Of a stretch of DNA of 64,000 nucleotides, positions 17,683 through 25,259 are shown in pieces. Both the position numbers and the translations under genes were made by a program. Source of the stretch: Acidobacteriota bacterium (GTDB taxonomy: Bacteria > Acidobacteriota > Blastocatellia > Pyrinomonadales > Pyrinomonadaceae); contig JAFAVK010000119.1 in NCBI GenBank assembly GCA_019242475.1, positions 1 to 64,000 on the forward strand, given 5' to 3'. The number at the start of each line of letters is the position of its first letter. Within the stretch, counting starts at the first letter, position 1. Below the pieces are notes generated by a model. That model ran no database searches. It saw nothing but the letters and a program-made list of their open reading frames with translations, and was not told where the DNA came from.

Positions 17683-19386
17683 TTACCGCCCTCTGCCGCC
17701 GCCGGGTGCGCCGCCCACGCGCGGGGCGCCGCCGAAGCCGGGGGCCGAAGACTGCCCGCCGTTAGCGTTGCGCGACGAAGAGGCCGAGGCCGCGACGTTC
17801 TGGCCGGTGACGACCACGTCGCCCTCGTGCAACTCGCCTTCGACCACCTCAGTCGCGGAGCCGTCACTCAGGCCGACCTTGATGCGCCGCGCCTGGGGCT
17901 TGCCGTCCGCGCCCAAGACCCACACGCGCCTGAGTTGGCCGGGCAGCACGGGCTCGGTCGCGCGCGCGAACTGAGGACGCGCGCCCTGCTGTGCGTTGTT
18001 GCCGTCGGGCTGCTGGGCCGCGGCGTTGTCCCCGCCGTTCGCGTTCTGACGCTGAGCGGCGCTGCGGCGCTGGCCGTTGCTGTTGCCGGAGCGCGCCTGC
18101 GTCGTGTCGGTCGTCTGCGGCGTGAAGCGGAGCGCGGAGTTCGGCACCTTGAGCACGTCGTTGCGCTCGTCGATGGTGACGGTCAGGTTGGCCGTCATGC
18201 CGGGCTTGAGCTTCTGCTCCGGGTTCGAAACGTCGATGACGACGTTGTAGGTGACGACGTTCTGCACGTTCTGCGGGTTGAGCCGCATCTGCTGGATCGA
18301 GCCCTTGAACTCCTCGGCGGGGAACGCGTCCACCGTGAAGGCGACCGACTTCGCCTGCTCGACGAGGCCGATGTCCGCCTGGTCGATGTTGGCGATGACC
18401 TGCATCTGCGTCAGGTCTTGCGCGATGGTGAAGAGCGTCGGCGCCGAGAGCGACGCGGCCACCGTCTGCCCGACGTTCACGTCGCGCGAGACGACGACGC
18501 CGTCGATGGGCGAGGTGATGGTCGTGTGCTGCAAATTGATTTCGGCGAGCTGCAAGGCGGCGCGCGCCTGCTCGACCTGCGCGGCGGCGTTCTGCACCTG
18601 CGCCTGCGCGCTCAAGACCGAACCCTGCGACTGCTGCGCCTGCGCCTGTGCCTGCTCGACCTGCGCGGCGGCCTGCGCCTGGCCCGCGCCGGAGGCCGAC
18701 TGCGCGCTCAACTGCGCCATCTTCAACTGCGCGACCGCCTGGTTGTAGCGGGCCTCGGCCGTCTTGTAAGAGGTCTGCGCCGTCTCTAACTCGCGCTGCG
18801 GGATGACGCCGCCCTGGAGGAGCGACTGCTCCTGCCGGAGGTAGCTCGCGGCGTCGTCCAACTGCGCCTTGAGCACCGCGACGTTCGCCTCGGCCGCGGA
18901 GACGCCGGCCTGCTGGTTGAGCGTTGTCGTGCCGGCGGCCAGAGCCCTGGCGCGCGCGTCGGAGATGCCCGCGCGCGTCTGCGCGACGCCGGCGTGCGAG
19001 TTGGCGACGGCGGTGCGGGCCGACTGCAACTGCGCCTCGGCCTGCGCAACGTTGGCGCGCGCCTGCTGGACTTGCGCCTGCGTGACCGAGGGGTCGAGCT
19101 GCGCCAAGAGCTGCCCCTTCTTCACCGTCGAGTTGAAGTCGGCGTAGAGCGCCGAGATGGTGCCCGAAGCCTGACTGCCGACCTGCACGGTCGTCACGGC
19201 CTGGAGCGTGCCCGTCGCCGTCACGGTGTTTCTGAGGTTGCCGCGCTCGACTTTCGAAGTCATGTACTCGGCGGCGCTGGCGCCGTTGCCCCAGTACCAG
19301 AAGCCGCCGGCCGCGACGAGCGCGACCAGGAGGCTCACGACCGCCAGCCGCCTCTTCTTATTCAGAAATGATTTCACTCGCTGCAT
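17683..19386 (-). CDS. MacA-like periplasmic adaptor (HlyD/RND family membrane fusion protein)
   Basis: The 567-residue protein has one N-terminal transmembrane anchor (about 12-30). A barrel-lipoyl half-motif (VGSQASGTISALYADF, VKKGQLLAQLD) and the second lipoyl half (ITSPIDGVVVSRDVNVGQTV) bracket a very long helical hairpin (about 105-300) rich in Ala and Gln. The C-terminal part carries the beta-barrel and membrane-proximal domains plus a low-complexity Asn/Gly/Gln insert (about 440-490) and a Gly-rich tail. It should bridge the MacB-type pair to an outer-membrane channel, for which no gene is visible here. The ATG ending at 19386 has GGGGAAAAGAAG upstream; the upstream in-frame start is rejected. 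Confidence 0.93.
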   Translation of the reverse strand: MQRVKSFLNKKRRLAVVSLLVALVAAGGFWYWGNGASAAEYMTSKVERGNLRNTVTATGTLQAVTTVQVGSQASGTISALYADFNSTVKKGQLLAQLDPSVTQAQVQQARANVAQAEAQLQSARTAVANSHAGVAQTRAGISDARARALAAGTTTLNQQAGVSAAEANVAVLKAQLDDAASYLRQEQSLLQGGVIPQRELETAQTSYKTAEARYNQAVAQLKMAQLSAQSASGAGQAQAAAQVEQAQAQAQQSQGSVLSAQAQVQNAAAQVEQARAALQLAEINLQHTTITSPIDGVVVSRDVNVGQTVAASLSAPTLFTIAQDLTQMQVIANIDQADIGLVEQAKSVAFTVDAFPAEEFKGSIQQMRLNPQNVQNVVTYNVVIDVSNPEQKLKPGMTANLTVTIDERNDVLKVPNSALRFTPQTTDTTQARSGNSNGQRRSAAQRQNANGGDNAAAQQPDGNNAQQGARPQFARATEPVLPGQLRRVWVLGADGKPQARRIKVGLSDGSATEVVEGELHEGDVVVTGQNVAASASSSRNANGGQSSAPGFGGAPRVGGAPGGGRGR

Positions 19387-19522
19387 CTTCTTTTCCCCTG
19401 TGGGCGCCTCTCGCGTGCGCTTTAACAAAGCCGAAAAATATGGGCGCGAAACTCCCGCCCAATAAGCTAGACACCGGCCCCGCGCTTTCGGTTACAGGTC
19501 ACGGAGCATAGAGAGCGCTTTC

Positions 19523-19540
19523 AACACAGAGACACGGAGG
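19523..19540. repeat. Solo arm of a CACAGAGA-type element
   Basis: The sequence from 19523 contains CACAGAGA and CACGGAGG in 8-base register, the same units as the paired arms at 38238 and 51312, but no complementary arm follows. It is probably a decayed copy. It lies in the divergent region between the MacA-like and Spy-like genes. Confidence 0.55.
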
Positions 19541-19630
19541 TGTAACCGTTCTCAGGGTCGCGGTGTCTTACCGTTTGGAAGGCTCTCCCGTGGGCTTAAA
19601 ACAAGGTAAGATAGGAGCAAGAAAGCAATC

Positions 19631-20173
19631 ATGAAGAAACTCGGAAGGATACAGAAGTTGGGCTTGGCCGGTCTTTCGGCGCTGGCCCTGGCGGCGCCCG
19701 TCGCGCTGGCGCAGACCGCGGGCGGCGAGCAGTCGGGGCAGACGGCCCGCGCCGAGCGCGGCGAGCACCGCGGCGGTAAGCGTGGCGGCGGCGAGTTCGG
19801 CGGCGAGCGCGGCGGCCACTTCGGGGCTTTTCGCGGCATCGAGCTGACCGACGCGCAGAAGGCGAGCATGAAGCAGCTCCGCGAGTCGTTCGGCGAGCGC
19901 ACGAAGTCCCTGCGCGAGCAGCTCCGCGCCAAGCGGCAGGAGCTTCGTCAGGCCGAGTCGGGCACGACCTTCAACGAGGCCCTGGCGACGCAGAAGCTGA
20001 CCGAGGCCGCGGGGCTTCAGGCCAAGCTGATGGCCGAGGAGTTCAAGCTCCGGCAGGACTCGCTCGCCCTGCTCACGCCCGAGCAGAAGACGCAGCTGGA
20101 GCAGCGCAAGCAGCAGTTCGAGCAGCGCCGCGAACAGTGGAAGGCGCAGCGCAGCACGGCGCCGCAGCAGTAA
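19631..20173 (+). CDS. Spy/CpxP-like periplasmic protein (LTxxQ repeats), first copy
   Basis: The 180-residue protein has a signal peptide ending ALA-QT, a Gly/Arg-rich linker (about 45-70), then an all-helical domain with two LTxxQ-type motifs: GIELTDAQKASMKQL near residue 75 and LLTPEQKTQL near residue 155. This is the pattern of Spy/CpxP family periplasmic chaperones and stress sensors. It lies just upstream of an ECF sigma factor and anti-sigma factor, and a second LTxxQ protein closes the cluster, so an envelope-stress role is a fair inference. A strong hairpin follows the stop. Confidence 0.8.
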   Translation: MKKLGRIQKLGLAGLSALALAAPVALAQTAGGEQSGQTARAERGEHRGGKRGGGEFGGERGGHFGAFRGIELTDAQKASMKQLRESFGERTKSLREQLRAKRQELRQAESGTTFNEALATQKLTEAAGLQAKLMAEEFKLRQDSLALLTPEQKTQLEQRKQQFEQRREQWKAQRSTAPQQ

Positions 20174-20186
20174 CCTTCGAACGGGA

Positions 20187-20220
20187 CGGCGGACTCGGCG
20201 CCCGACGGCCGAGTCCGCCG
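20187..20220 (+). terminator. Strong GC hairpin after the Spy-like gene
   Basis: A 13-bp perfect stem (20187-20199 with 20208-20220) has an 8-base loop and no clear T-run. It lies 14 bases after the Spy-like stop and 37 bases before the sigma-factor start, so it probably separates or attenuates the two transcripts. Confidence 0.6.
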
Positions 20221-20257
20221 CCCTCTAAACTGACAGGGACGGACAGCCACACTGCCG

Positions 20258-20845
20258 TTGGATTTGGAACAAGCGCCCGACGAGGAGCTGGCGCGCCTCG
20301 CGCGCGCGGGCGACGAGTCCGCCTTCGGCGAGATTGTGCGGCGCCACAGCCCGCGGGTCTTCCGCACGGCGTCGCGCTTCTTCCGCCGCCGCGAGCAGGT
20401 CGAAGAGGCCGCGCAGGAAGTCTTCTTGAAAGCGTTCACGCAGCTCGACACGTACGAGGGGCGCGGCTCCTTCGAGGGCTGGCTGACGCGGATCACGACC
20501 AACACCTGCCTCAACCTCCTGCGCAGCGCGCGCCGCAGGCCGGAGTTGACGTCCTCCGACCTCTCGGAGGACGAGGGCGACTGGCTCGAAAACAACTTGG
20601 CGGGCGAGGCCGCCGAACAGCAGCCGTCAATCGAGCGCGCGGTGGTCGCCGCGGACTTGGCGGAGAAGGTCTTGAGCACGATGTCGGAGGACGACCGCGT
20701 CGTCCTCATGATGATGGACGGCGAGGAGGCTTCGGTGAAAGAGGTCGCGGAGGCGACGGGCTGGTCGGAGTCGAACGTCAAGGTCAAGGCGATGCGCGCG
20801 CGCCGAAGGATGCGCGAGGCGGTCGAGAAGCTGTTGGGGATTTGA
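20258..20845 (+). CDS. ECF-type RNA polymerase sigma factor
   Basis: The 195-residue protein has sigma region 2 (about 25-95: FGEIVRRHSPRVFRTA, EEAAQEVFLKAF) and region 4 (about 130-190) with the helix-turn-helix KEVAEATGWSESNVKVK. It lacks region 3, as ECF sigmas do. It should redirect RNA polymerase to promoters of an envelope or stress regulon. The next gene encodes its likely zinc-binding anti-sigma factor, 32 bases downstream. The TTG start lacks a good Shine-Dalgarno; a second TTG two codons later is possible. Confidence 0.93.
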   Translation: MDLEQAPDEELARLARAGDESAFGEIVRRHSPRVFRTASRFFRRREQVEEAAQEVFLKAFTQLDTYEGRGSFEGWLTRITTNTCLNLLRSARRRPELTSSDLSEDEGDWLENNLAGEAAEQQPSIERAVVAADLAEKVLSTMSEDDRVVLMMMDGEEASVKEVAEATGWSESNVKVKAMRARRRMREAVEKLLGI

Positions 20846-20877
20846 AATTGCGAATTCGAAAGAGCGCAGGTGAAGCG

Positions 20878-21357
20878 ATGAGGGACGAACACATCAAGAA
20901 GCTTCTGGACGGAGCGCCGCTGTCGAGCTTAGGCCGTGCCGAGCTGGCGGCCGTCCGCGCGCACGCCGAAGTCTGCGAGGACTGCCGGCGCGCCGTCGCC
21001 GCGGCGCAGCTCTCGGCGCTCATGTTGAAGACGCGCGCGCAGGAGTCGTTCGAGCCCTCGCCCTTCTTCCAGACGCGCGTGCTGGCCGCTTTGCGCGAGC
21101 GGCGCGCGGCCGAAGAGGGCTGGACGCTCGCGCGCCTCTGGAAGTCGGCGGGGCTCCTCGTCTCCTCCCTGGCGGCGACGACGGCGGCGCTCGCCGTCTT
21201 CACCTTCGTCGCCCCTTCGGAGCCGGCGGTCGCGCAGGAGGTGGCCGGGACTTACTCGGCCGAGTCCGTCATCCTCGACGACGGGGCCGACGAGCAGATG
21301 ACCTACGACCAGGTGATGACCTCCCTCTACGGGTCTGAAGACGAGGCGGCGAGGTGA
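20878..21357 (+). CDS. Membrane anti-sigma factor with zinc-binding (ZAS) motif
   Basis: The 159-residue protein has the HX3CX2C motif HAEVCEDC at residues 32-39, characteristic of zinc-dependent anti-sigma domains. A single transmembrane helix follows at about 100-122 (LLVSSLAATTAALAVFTFVA), and a short periplasmic tail ends EDEAAR. It should hold the upstream ECF sigma factor inactive at the membrane. The ATG at 20878 was chosen over a much longer frame because it gives the compact ZAS architecture. Its stop overlaps a possible GTG start of the next gene, indicating coupling. Confidence 0.85.
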   Translation: MRDEHIKKLLDGAPLSSLGRAELAAVRAHAEVCEDCRRAVAAAQLSALMLKTRAQESFEPSPFFQTRVLAALRERRAAEEGWTLARLWKSAGLLVSSLAATTAALAVFTFVAPSEPAVAQEVAGTYSAESVILDDGADEQMTYDQVMTSLYGSEDEAAR

Positions 21358-21359
21358 TT

Positions 21360-21764
21360 ATGGACAGGGTGAGCAGAAACAGTTGGCTCGTGCGCGCGGC
21401 GGCGCTCGCCATCTTCCTCCTCGGGTTCGCGGCGGGCGCGCTCGCGCCGGCGGCCTACCGCGCGTGGTCGCGCGGTGCCGCGCGGCAGGAGCGGCCGGAT
21501 CGCTTCGAGCAGATGAGCGAGCGGCTCAAGCTGACGGACGAGCAGAAGGAGCAGGTGCGGCAGATTTTCGGCGAGACGCGGACGCGGCTGGAAGCCCTGC
21601 GCAAAGAGTCAGAGCCGCGCTTCGAAGAGATACGCGGTGACGCCGACGCGCGCCTCAAGCAGGTGCTCACCCCCGCGCAGTGGGAGGAGTTCAGCAAGTC
21701 GCGCGAGGAGGGGCGCGGCCGCCGCGGCCGCGGCCGCGGCGACGACGCGCCGCGCGAACGTTAA
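21360..21764 (+). CDS. Spy/CnrX-like periplasmic sensor protein, second copy
   Basis: The 134-residue protein has an uncleaved or signal-anchor N-terminal helix (about 10-32) and a helical domain with LTDEQKEQVRQIF and LTPAQWEEF, the paired LTxxQ motifs of the Spy/CpxP/CnrX group. The C-terminal tail is Arg/Gly rich. It is co-transcribed with the sigma and anti-sigma genes and may sense periplasmic metal or misfolded protein and feed the anti-sigma factor (inference). A GTG at 21354 overlapping the previous stop is an alternative start. Confidence 0.78.
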   Translation: MDRVSRNSWLVRAAALAIFLLGFAAGALAPAAYRAWSRGAARQERPDRFEQMSERLKLTDEQKEQVRQIFGETRTRLEALRKESEPRFEEIRGDADARLKQVLTPAQWEEFSKSREEGRGRRGRGRGDDAPRER

Positions 21765-21779
21765 GCGCAAGTTTTGAAA

Positions 21780-21794
21780 ATCCCCGAAGGGGAT
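21780..21794 (-). terminator. Short terminator of msrB
   Basis: A 6-bp stem with a 3-base loop (ATCCCC / GGGGAT), followed on the minus strand by TTTTC, lies 1 base beyond the msrB stop codon. It sits between the convergent Spy-like and msrB genes. Confidence 0.5.
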
Positions 21795-21795
21795 G

Positions 21796-22302
21796 TCACG
21801 CCTTGGCCGGGACGAACTTGAGCGCCACGCCGTTCATGCAGTAGCGCAGGCCCGTCGGCTCGGGGCCGTCGTCGAAGACGTGGCCGAGGTGCGCATCGCA
21901 GCGCGCGCAGAGCACCTCGGTGCGCGCCTCCGAGAGGCTCCGGTCTTCCTGCTGGCGCACGTGCCGTTTGTTGATGGGCTGCCAGAAGCTCGGCCAGCCC
22001 GTGTGCGAGTCGTACTTCGCCTTCGAGCTGAAGACCGGCAGGTCGCAGCAGACGCAGAGGAAGGTGCCGCGCCGGTGCTCTTCCACGAGCGGGCTCGAAC
22101 CCGGCGCCTCCGTGCCCGCGCGCCGCGTCACCTCGTACTGCTCCGGCGTCAGGATTCGCCGCCACTCCTCGTCCGACTTGACGACCCGGCCGATCTCGTC
22201 CGCCTTCGCACGCCCCTTGTCGGAGGCCGCGAACGCCTCCGCGCCCAACGCGGCAAAGGCCCCGACCGCCAGCGCCGAGGTGAGAAAGTTTCGCCTGTTC
22301 AT
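21796..22302 (-). CDS. msrB: Peptide-methionine (R)-S-oxide reductase MsrB, exported
   Basis: The 168-residue protein reduces methionine-R-sulfoxide in proteins. Zinc ligands are in C83xxC86 and C132xxC135, and the catalytic Cys155 is in RYCMNG. The motif HTGWPSFWQP marks the substrate pocket. The N-terminus MNRRNFLTSALAVGAF looks like a twin-arginine (Tat) signal, so the enzyme is probably periplasmic and repairs oxidised envelope proteins. No MsrA neighbour is present. A MITE-like element lies 22 bases upstream of the start. Confidence 0.95.
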   Translation of the reverse strand: MNRRNFLTSALAVGAFAALGAEAFAASDKGRAKADEIGRVVKSDEEWRRILTPEQYEVTRRAGTEAPGSSPLVEEHRRGTFLCVCCDLPVFSSKAKYDSHTGWPSFWQPINKRHVRQQEDRSLSEARTEVLCARCDAHLGHVFDDGPEPTGLRYCMNGVALKFVPAKA

Positions 22303-22323
22303 GGTGTAAGACCTCGGTAGGTA

Positions 22324-22472
22324 TTGAGCCCCGGAGGGGCGTCATGTTTATAGCACAATGCGTTTATCTAATTCCCAAGCTCCGGAGGAGCGGCATGTGC
22401 ATGTCGCCCCAGACGGGGCTCGGGGTCAAATAAAGCACGTAACTATAAACATGACGCCCCTCCGGGGCTCAA
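22324..22472. mobile_element. MITE-like element with perfect 30-bp terminal inverted repeats
   Basis: The arms at 22324-22353 and 22443-22472 are perfect 30-base complements beginning with TTGAGCCCCGGAGGGGC. The 89-base interior carries two degenerate copies of the same GCCCCGGAGGGGCG core (around 22378-22400 and 22410-22430) and no ORF. There is no obvious target-site duplication. It separates msrB from the fasciclin gene. It could be a non-autonomous mobile element or a compound hairpin; no transposase is nearby. Confidence 0.65.
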
Positions 22473-22488
22473 CCCTTACTGCCTTTTA

Positions 22489-23055
22489 TTATCGAGGCAT
22501 CAGCACCGTGTCGATGACGTGGATGACGCCGTTCGACTGGTACACGTCGGCGATGGTCACGTTCGACGTGCCGCCCTTCTCGTCGGTGAGCGAGATGCCG
22601 TTCATGCCGTTCATCCGGGCGGTGAGCGTGCCGCCGCTCACGGTCTTGAGCATGGCCTGGCCGTGACCCTTCTTGATGAGGCTCATCAGCTTCTTCGAGT
22701 CGTAGTTGCCGGCCACGACGTGGTAGGTCAGGATTTTCGTCAGCGTCGCCTTGTTCTCGGGCTTGACCAGCGTCTCGACCGTGCCCGCGGGCAGCTTGTC
22801 GAAGGCGGCGTTGGTCGGCGCGAAGACCGTGAACGGGCCTTTGCCCTGGAGCGTCTCGACGAGCCCGGCGGCCTTCACCGCCGCGACGAGCGTCGTGTGG
22901 TCGGCCGAGTTCATCGCGTTCTCGACGATGTTCTTCGCCTTGTACATCGGCGCGCCGCCGACCATCGGGTTGTCGCTGCCGCCGCCCATCATCTGCGCCG
23001 CCAGCGGCATCGACACCGCGGCCACCAACATCACTGCGAACAGAGTTCTCCTCAT
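22489..23055 (-). CDS. Secreted fasciclin (FAS1) domain protein
   Basis: The 188-residue protein has a signal peptide ending at about LAAQ, then a single FAS1 domain (about 38-187). Its two conserved boxes are TVFAPTNAAFDKL and the C-terminal GVIHVIDTVLMP, with the YHVVAG motif between them. FAS1 domains mediate adhesion and matrix interactions. There is one domain only and no anchor is visible, so it is probably secreted or periplasmic. It is transcribed alone; the 3' end abuts the MITE-like element. Confidence 0.92.
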   Translation of the reverse strand: MRRTLFAVMLVAAVSMPLAAQMMGGGSDNPMVGGAPMYKAKNIVENAMNSADHTTLVAAVKAAGLVETLQGKGPFTVFAPTNAAFDKLPAGTVETLVKPENKATLTKILTYHVVAGNYDSKKLMSLIKKGHGQAMLKTVSGGTLTARMNGMNGISLTDEKGGTSNVTIADVYQSNGVIHVIDTVLMPR

Positions 23056-23152
23056 CTTTCATTCCCCCCGTAAGTTTTAAGTCGTACCGAAGCTCGACCG
23101 ATATACGGGGCTCGAATGAAGGGCGGTTTTAGGCGGCGGGAAAATTTTTACT

Positions 23153-23548
23153 TCACGCGCGGGGCGGCCGAACCATCTGCTCGAAGAGGCGTTCGAGCAC
23201 GCGGTCGCCGTCCTCGCAGAAGCCCGTGTGGACGGGCGAGGTCTGGATGATGGTGCTGCGCGGGGCGACGAGCCAGTGGAAGCGCGCGCGCTGCGGGAGC
23301 AGTCCGATGGGGCCTCCTCTGGCGCCGCCCTCGCAGATGCGCGGGATGGCGGCGAGGTGGCGCTCGACGGTCTCGCGGTCGAAGCCGGGGTCGATGGCGG
23401 CGAGGCGTTCTACGTCCAACTCGACGCGCGCCTTGAGGTAGTTCTTCCCCGGACAGGAGACGATGACGCCGGCGTTGACGAACTCGCCGCGCTCGACGCG
23501 CGGGACGACGCGGACGACGGCGTAGTCAAACGGACACAGCTCGGGCAT
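23153..23548 (-). CDS. DUF3037 family protein
   Basis: The 131-residue protein starts MPELCPFDYAVVRVVPRV and continues with EFVNAGVIVSC, the typical opening of DUF3037. No catalytic residues are recognisable. The ATG overlaps the 3' end of the HipA-like gene by 23 bases, so the two are translated as a pair. DUF3037 proteins are commonly encoded directly after such HipA-like kinases; the function of the pair is not known to me. Confidence 0.85.
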   Translation of the reverse strand: MPELCPFDYAVVRVVPRVERGEFVNAGVIVSCPGKNYLKARVELDVERLAAIDPGFDRETVERHLAAIPRICEGGARGGPIGLLPQRARFHWLVAPRSTIIQTSPVHTGFCEDGDRVLERLFEQMVRPPRA

Positions 23549-24308
23549 CGGCCGCCTCCTTGACGAAGTCCCGCGGCGTTTGCAGGCGCGTGAGCAGGTA
23601 TTCGGCGTAGGCCGCGCGGTGCCCGGCCGGGCCTTCAAAGCGCGACTCCGAAGTCAGCCACTCGTCGGGGACGAGCGCCAGCAGCCCCTCGATCAACTCG
23701 GGCGTCACGAGCGACGAGAGCCGCGCGTCGGCCTCTTCGAGCTGCGAGGCGGAGGGGAGCAGGACGTGATCCTTAATCTGTTTGAAGGGGGAGCGGCTGC
23801 GTTCGAGGTAGTTGTCCCAGGAGTGTTGGAAGTAGAGCGCGGCGCCGTGGTCGATGAGCCAGAGCCGCCGGTGCCACATGAGCATGTTGGTGTTGCGGGC
23901 CGTGCGGTCAACGTTGGTCACGTAGGCGTCGAACCAGACGATGGCGGAGGCGAGCGCGGGCTCGACCTTTTCGGCCGCGGGGTCGAAGGCGATGGAGCCG
24001 GGCAGGTAGTCGAGCGCGAGGTTGAGGCCGGCGCTCGCGCGGATCAAGTCCTGTATCTCCGGGTCGGGCTCGGTGCGCGCGAGCGTCGCGTCCACTTCGA
24101 CGAAGACGATCTCGGGCACGGGCAGGCCGAGCGCCCGCGCCAACTCGCCCGCCAAAAGCTCCGCGATCAGCGCCTTCGTCCCCTGGCCCGCGCCGCGGAA
24201 CTTCAGGACGTAGAGCCCGTCGTCGTCGGCCTCGACGATGGCCGGCAGACTCCCGCCCTCGCGCAGCGGCGTCACGTAACGCGTCGCCTTCACAGTCCTC
24301 GGTGCCAT
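23526..24308 (-). CDS. HipA-like kinase
   Basis: The 260-residue protein is much shorter than E. coli HipA (about 440). It retains kinase-like motifs: an LKFRGAGQG nucleotide loop, the catalytic NVDRTARNTN (Asp and Asn) around residues 130-139, and LIDHGAAL as the DFG-equivalent metal-binding segment. It lacks the HipA N-terminal beta-barrel domain. It is overlapped by the DUF3037 gene and no HipB-like DNA-binding antitoxin is adjacent. It could be a protein kinase of a non-classical toxin-antitoxin or regulatory pair (inference). Confidence 0.82.
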   Translation of the reverse strand: MAPRTVKATRYVTPLREGGSLPAIVEADDDGLYVLKFRGAGQGTKALIAELLAGELARALGLPVPEIVFVEVDATLARTEPDPEIQDLIRASAGLNLALDYLPGSIAFDPAAEKVEPALASAIVWFDAYVTNVDRTARNTNMLMWHRRLWLIDHGAALYFQHSWDNYLERSRSPFKQIKDHVLLPSASQLEEADARLSSLVTPELIEGLLALVPDEWLTSESRFEGPAGHRAAYAEYLLTRLQTPRDFVKEAADARAVSV

Positions 24309-24328
24309 TAAGTTAAGGATACATCCTT

Positions 24329-25258
24329 TCAGGGCAAGCCTTCGAGGAGGCGCGCGATGGTTGCGGAGTCGGCCTCGGGCGTGGCCCCTTGTTGTGTGGC
24401 GAGCCAGGAGCCGACGCGGTTGGCGATCTCGTTGGAGAGCGGGAGCGGGGCGCCGCGGCGGAGGCAGAAGGCGAGGGCGGCGGCGAAGGCGTCGCCGCAG
24501 CCGATGGTGTCGGCGACATGCTCCGCACGAAAGCCGGGGTGCTCGTCCGAGCCGTCGCGCGAGACGAGCAGACTTCCCGAAGCGCCGCGCGTGACGGCCA
24601 CCAGGCGGAGGCCGAAGAGTTCGAGGAGCGCGCGCGCCGTCTCAAACTCGCCCGCCGTGTTCAAGTTCAGCATCGAGCCCGCGGCCGAAAGCTCCTCGGC
24701 GTTGAGCTTGACGACGTTCGAGAGGCGGAGCGAGCGCGCGAGCATCTCGGGCGTGAAGAAGGAGTGGCGCAGGTTCACGTCGAAGAGCCGGAGCGCGTCG
24801 GGGCGTGTGGCTTCGAGAAAGCTCTTGATCGTCTCCCGCGCCTCGGGGCGGCGCTGGCCGAGCGTGCCGAAGCAGACGACACGCGCGCGCGCGGCCAACT
24901 CCCCCCAGCCGGGCGTCCACTCTAAATAATCCCACGCGGAGTTCTCGTTGACGTTGAAGTGCGGCTCCCCGTGCGCGCCGATGCGGACGCCGACCGTCCC
25001 GGTCGGGTGCGCGTCGTCCGTTTGCAGGTAAAGAGTCGAAAGCCCTGCGCGCTCCAACCTCTCAACAGCCTCCTGCCCGAGCGCGTCGCGGCCGACGCGG
25101 CTGGCGACGGCCGCCCCGTCGCCGAGCAGACGCGAGACGTAGGCGAAGTTCGAAGGCGCGCCGCCCAGGCGCCGCCCCTCGGGGAACATGTCCCAGATCA
25201 GCTCGCCGAGCCCGACGACGAGTCGGTGGTTCGTTCGCGGATGAGACTGCTCGTCCAT
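24329..25258 (-). CDS. PfkB-family carbohydrate kinase
   Basis: The 309-residue protein has the first PfkB signature in GGAPSNFAYVSRLLG (about 30-45) and the second in DTIGCGDAFAAAL (about 255-268), where the Asp after GCG is the catalytic base. The usual DTxGAGD has Cys in place of Ala. It phosphorylates a sugar, most likely fructose or a ribokinase-type substrate. The frame can be extended upstream, but the ATG ending at 25258 lies one base after the response-regulator stop, so it is the last gene of the HK-RR-kinase operon. The biological link to the two-component system is unclear. Confidence 0.88.
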   Translation of the reverse strand: MDEQSHPRTNHRLVVGLGELIWDMFPEGRRLGGAPSNFAYVSRLLGDGAAVASRVGRDALGQEAVERLERAGLSTLYLQTDDAHPTGTVGVRIGAHGEPHFNVNENSAWDYLEWTPGWGELAARARVVCFGTLGQRRPEARETIKSFLEATRPDALRLFDVNLRHSFFTPEMLARSLRLSNVVKLNAEELSAAGSMLNLNTAGEFETARALLELFGLRLVAVTRGASGSLLVSRDGSDEHPGFRAEHVADTIGCGDAFAAALAFCLRRGAPLPLSNEIANRVGSWLATQQGATPEADSATIARLLEGLP

Positions 25259-25259
25259 G

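Noticed and set aside
21714..21745. GC palindromes as a regulatory hairpin at the end of the second Spy-like gene
   Set aside because: They are explained by the coding of an Arg/Gly-rich tail (RGRRGRGRGDD).
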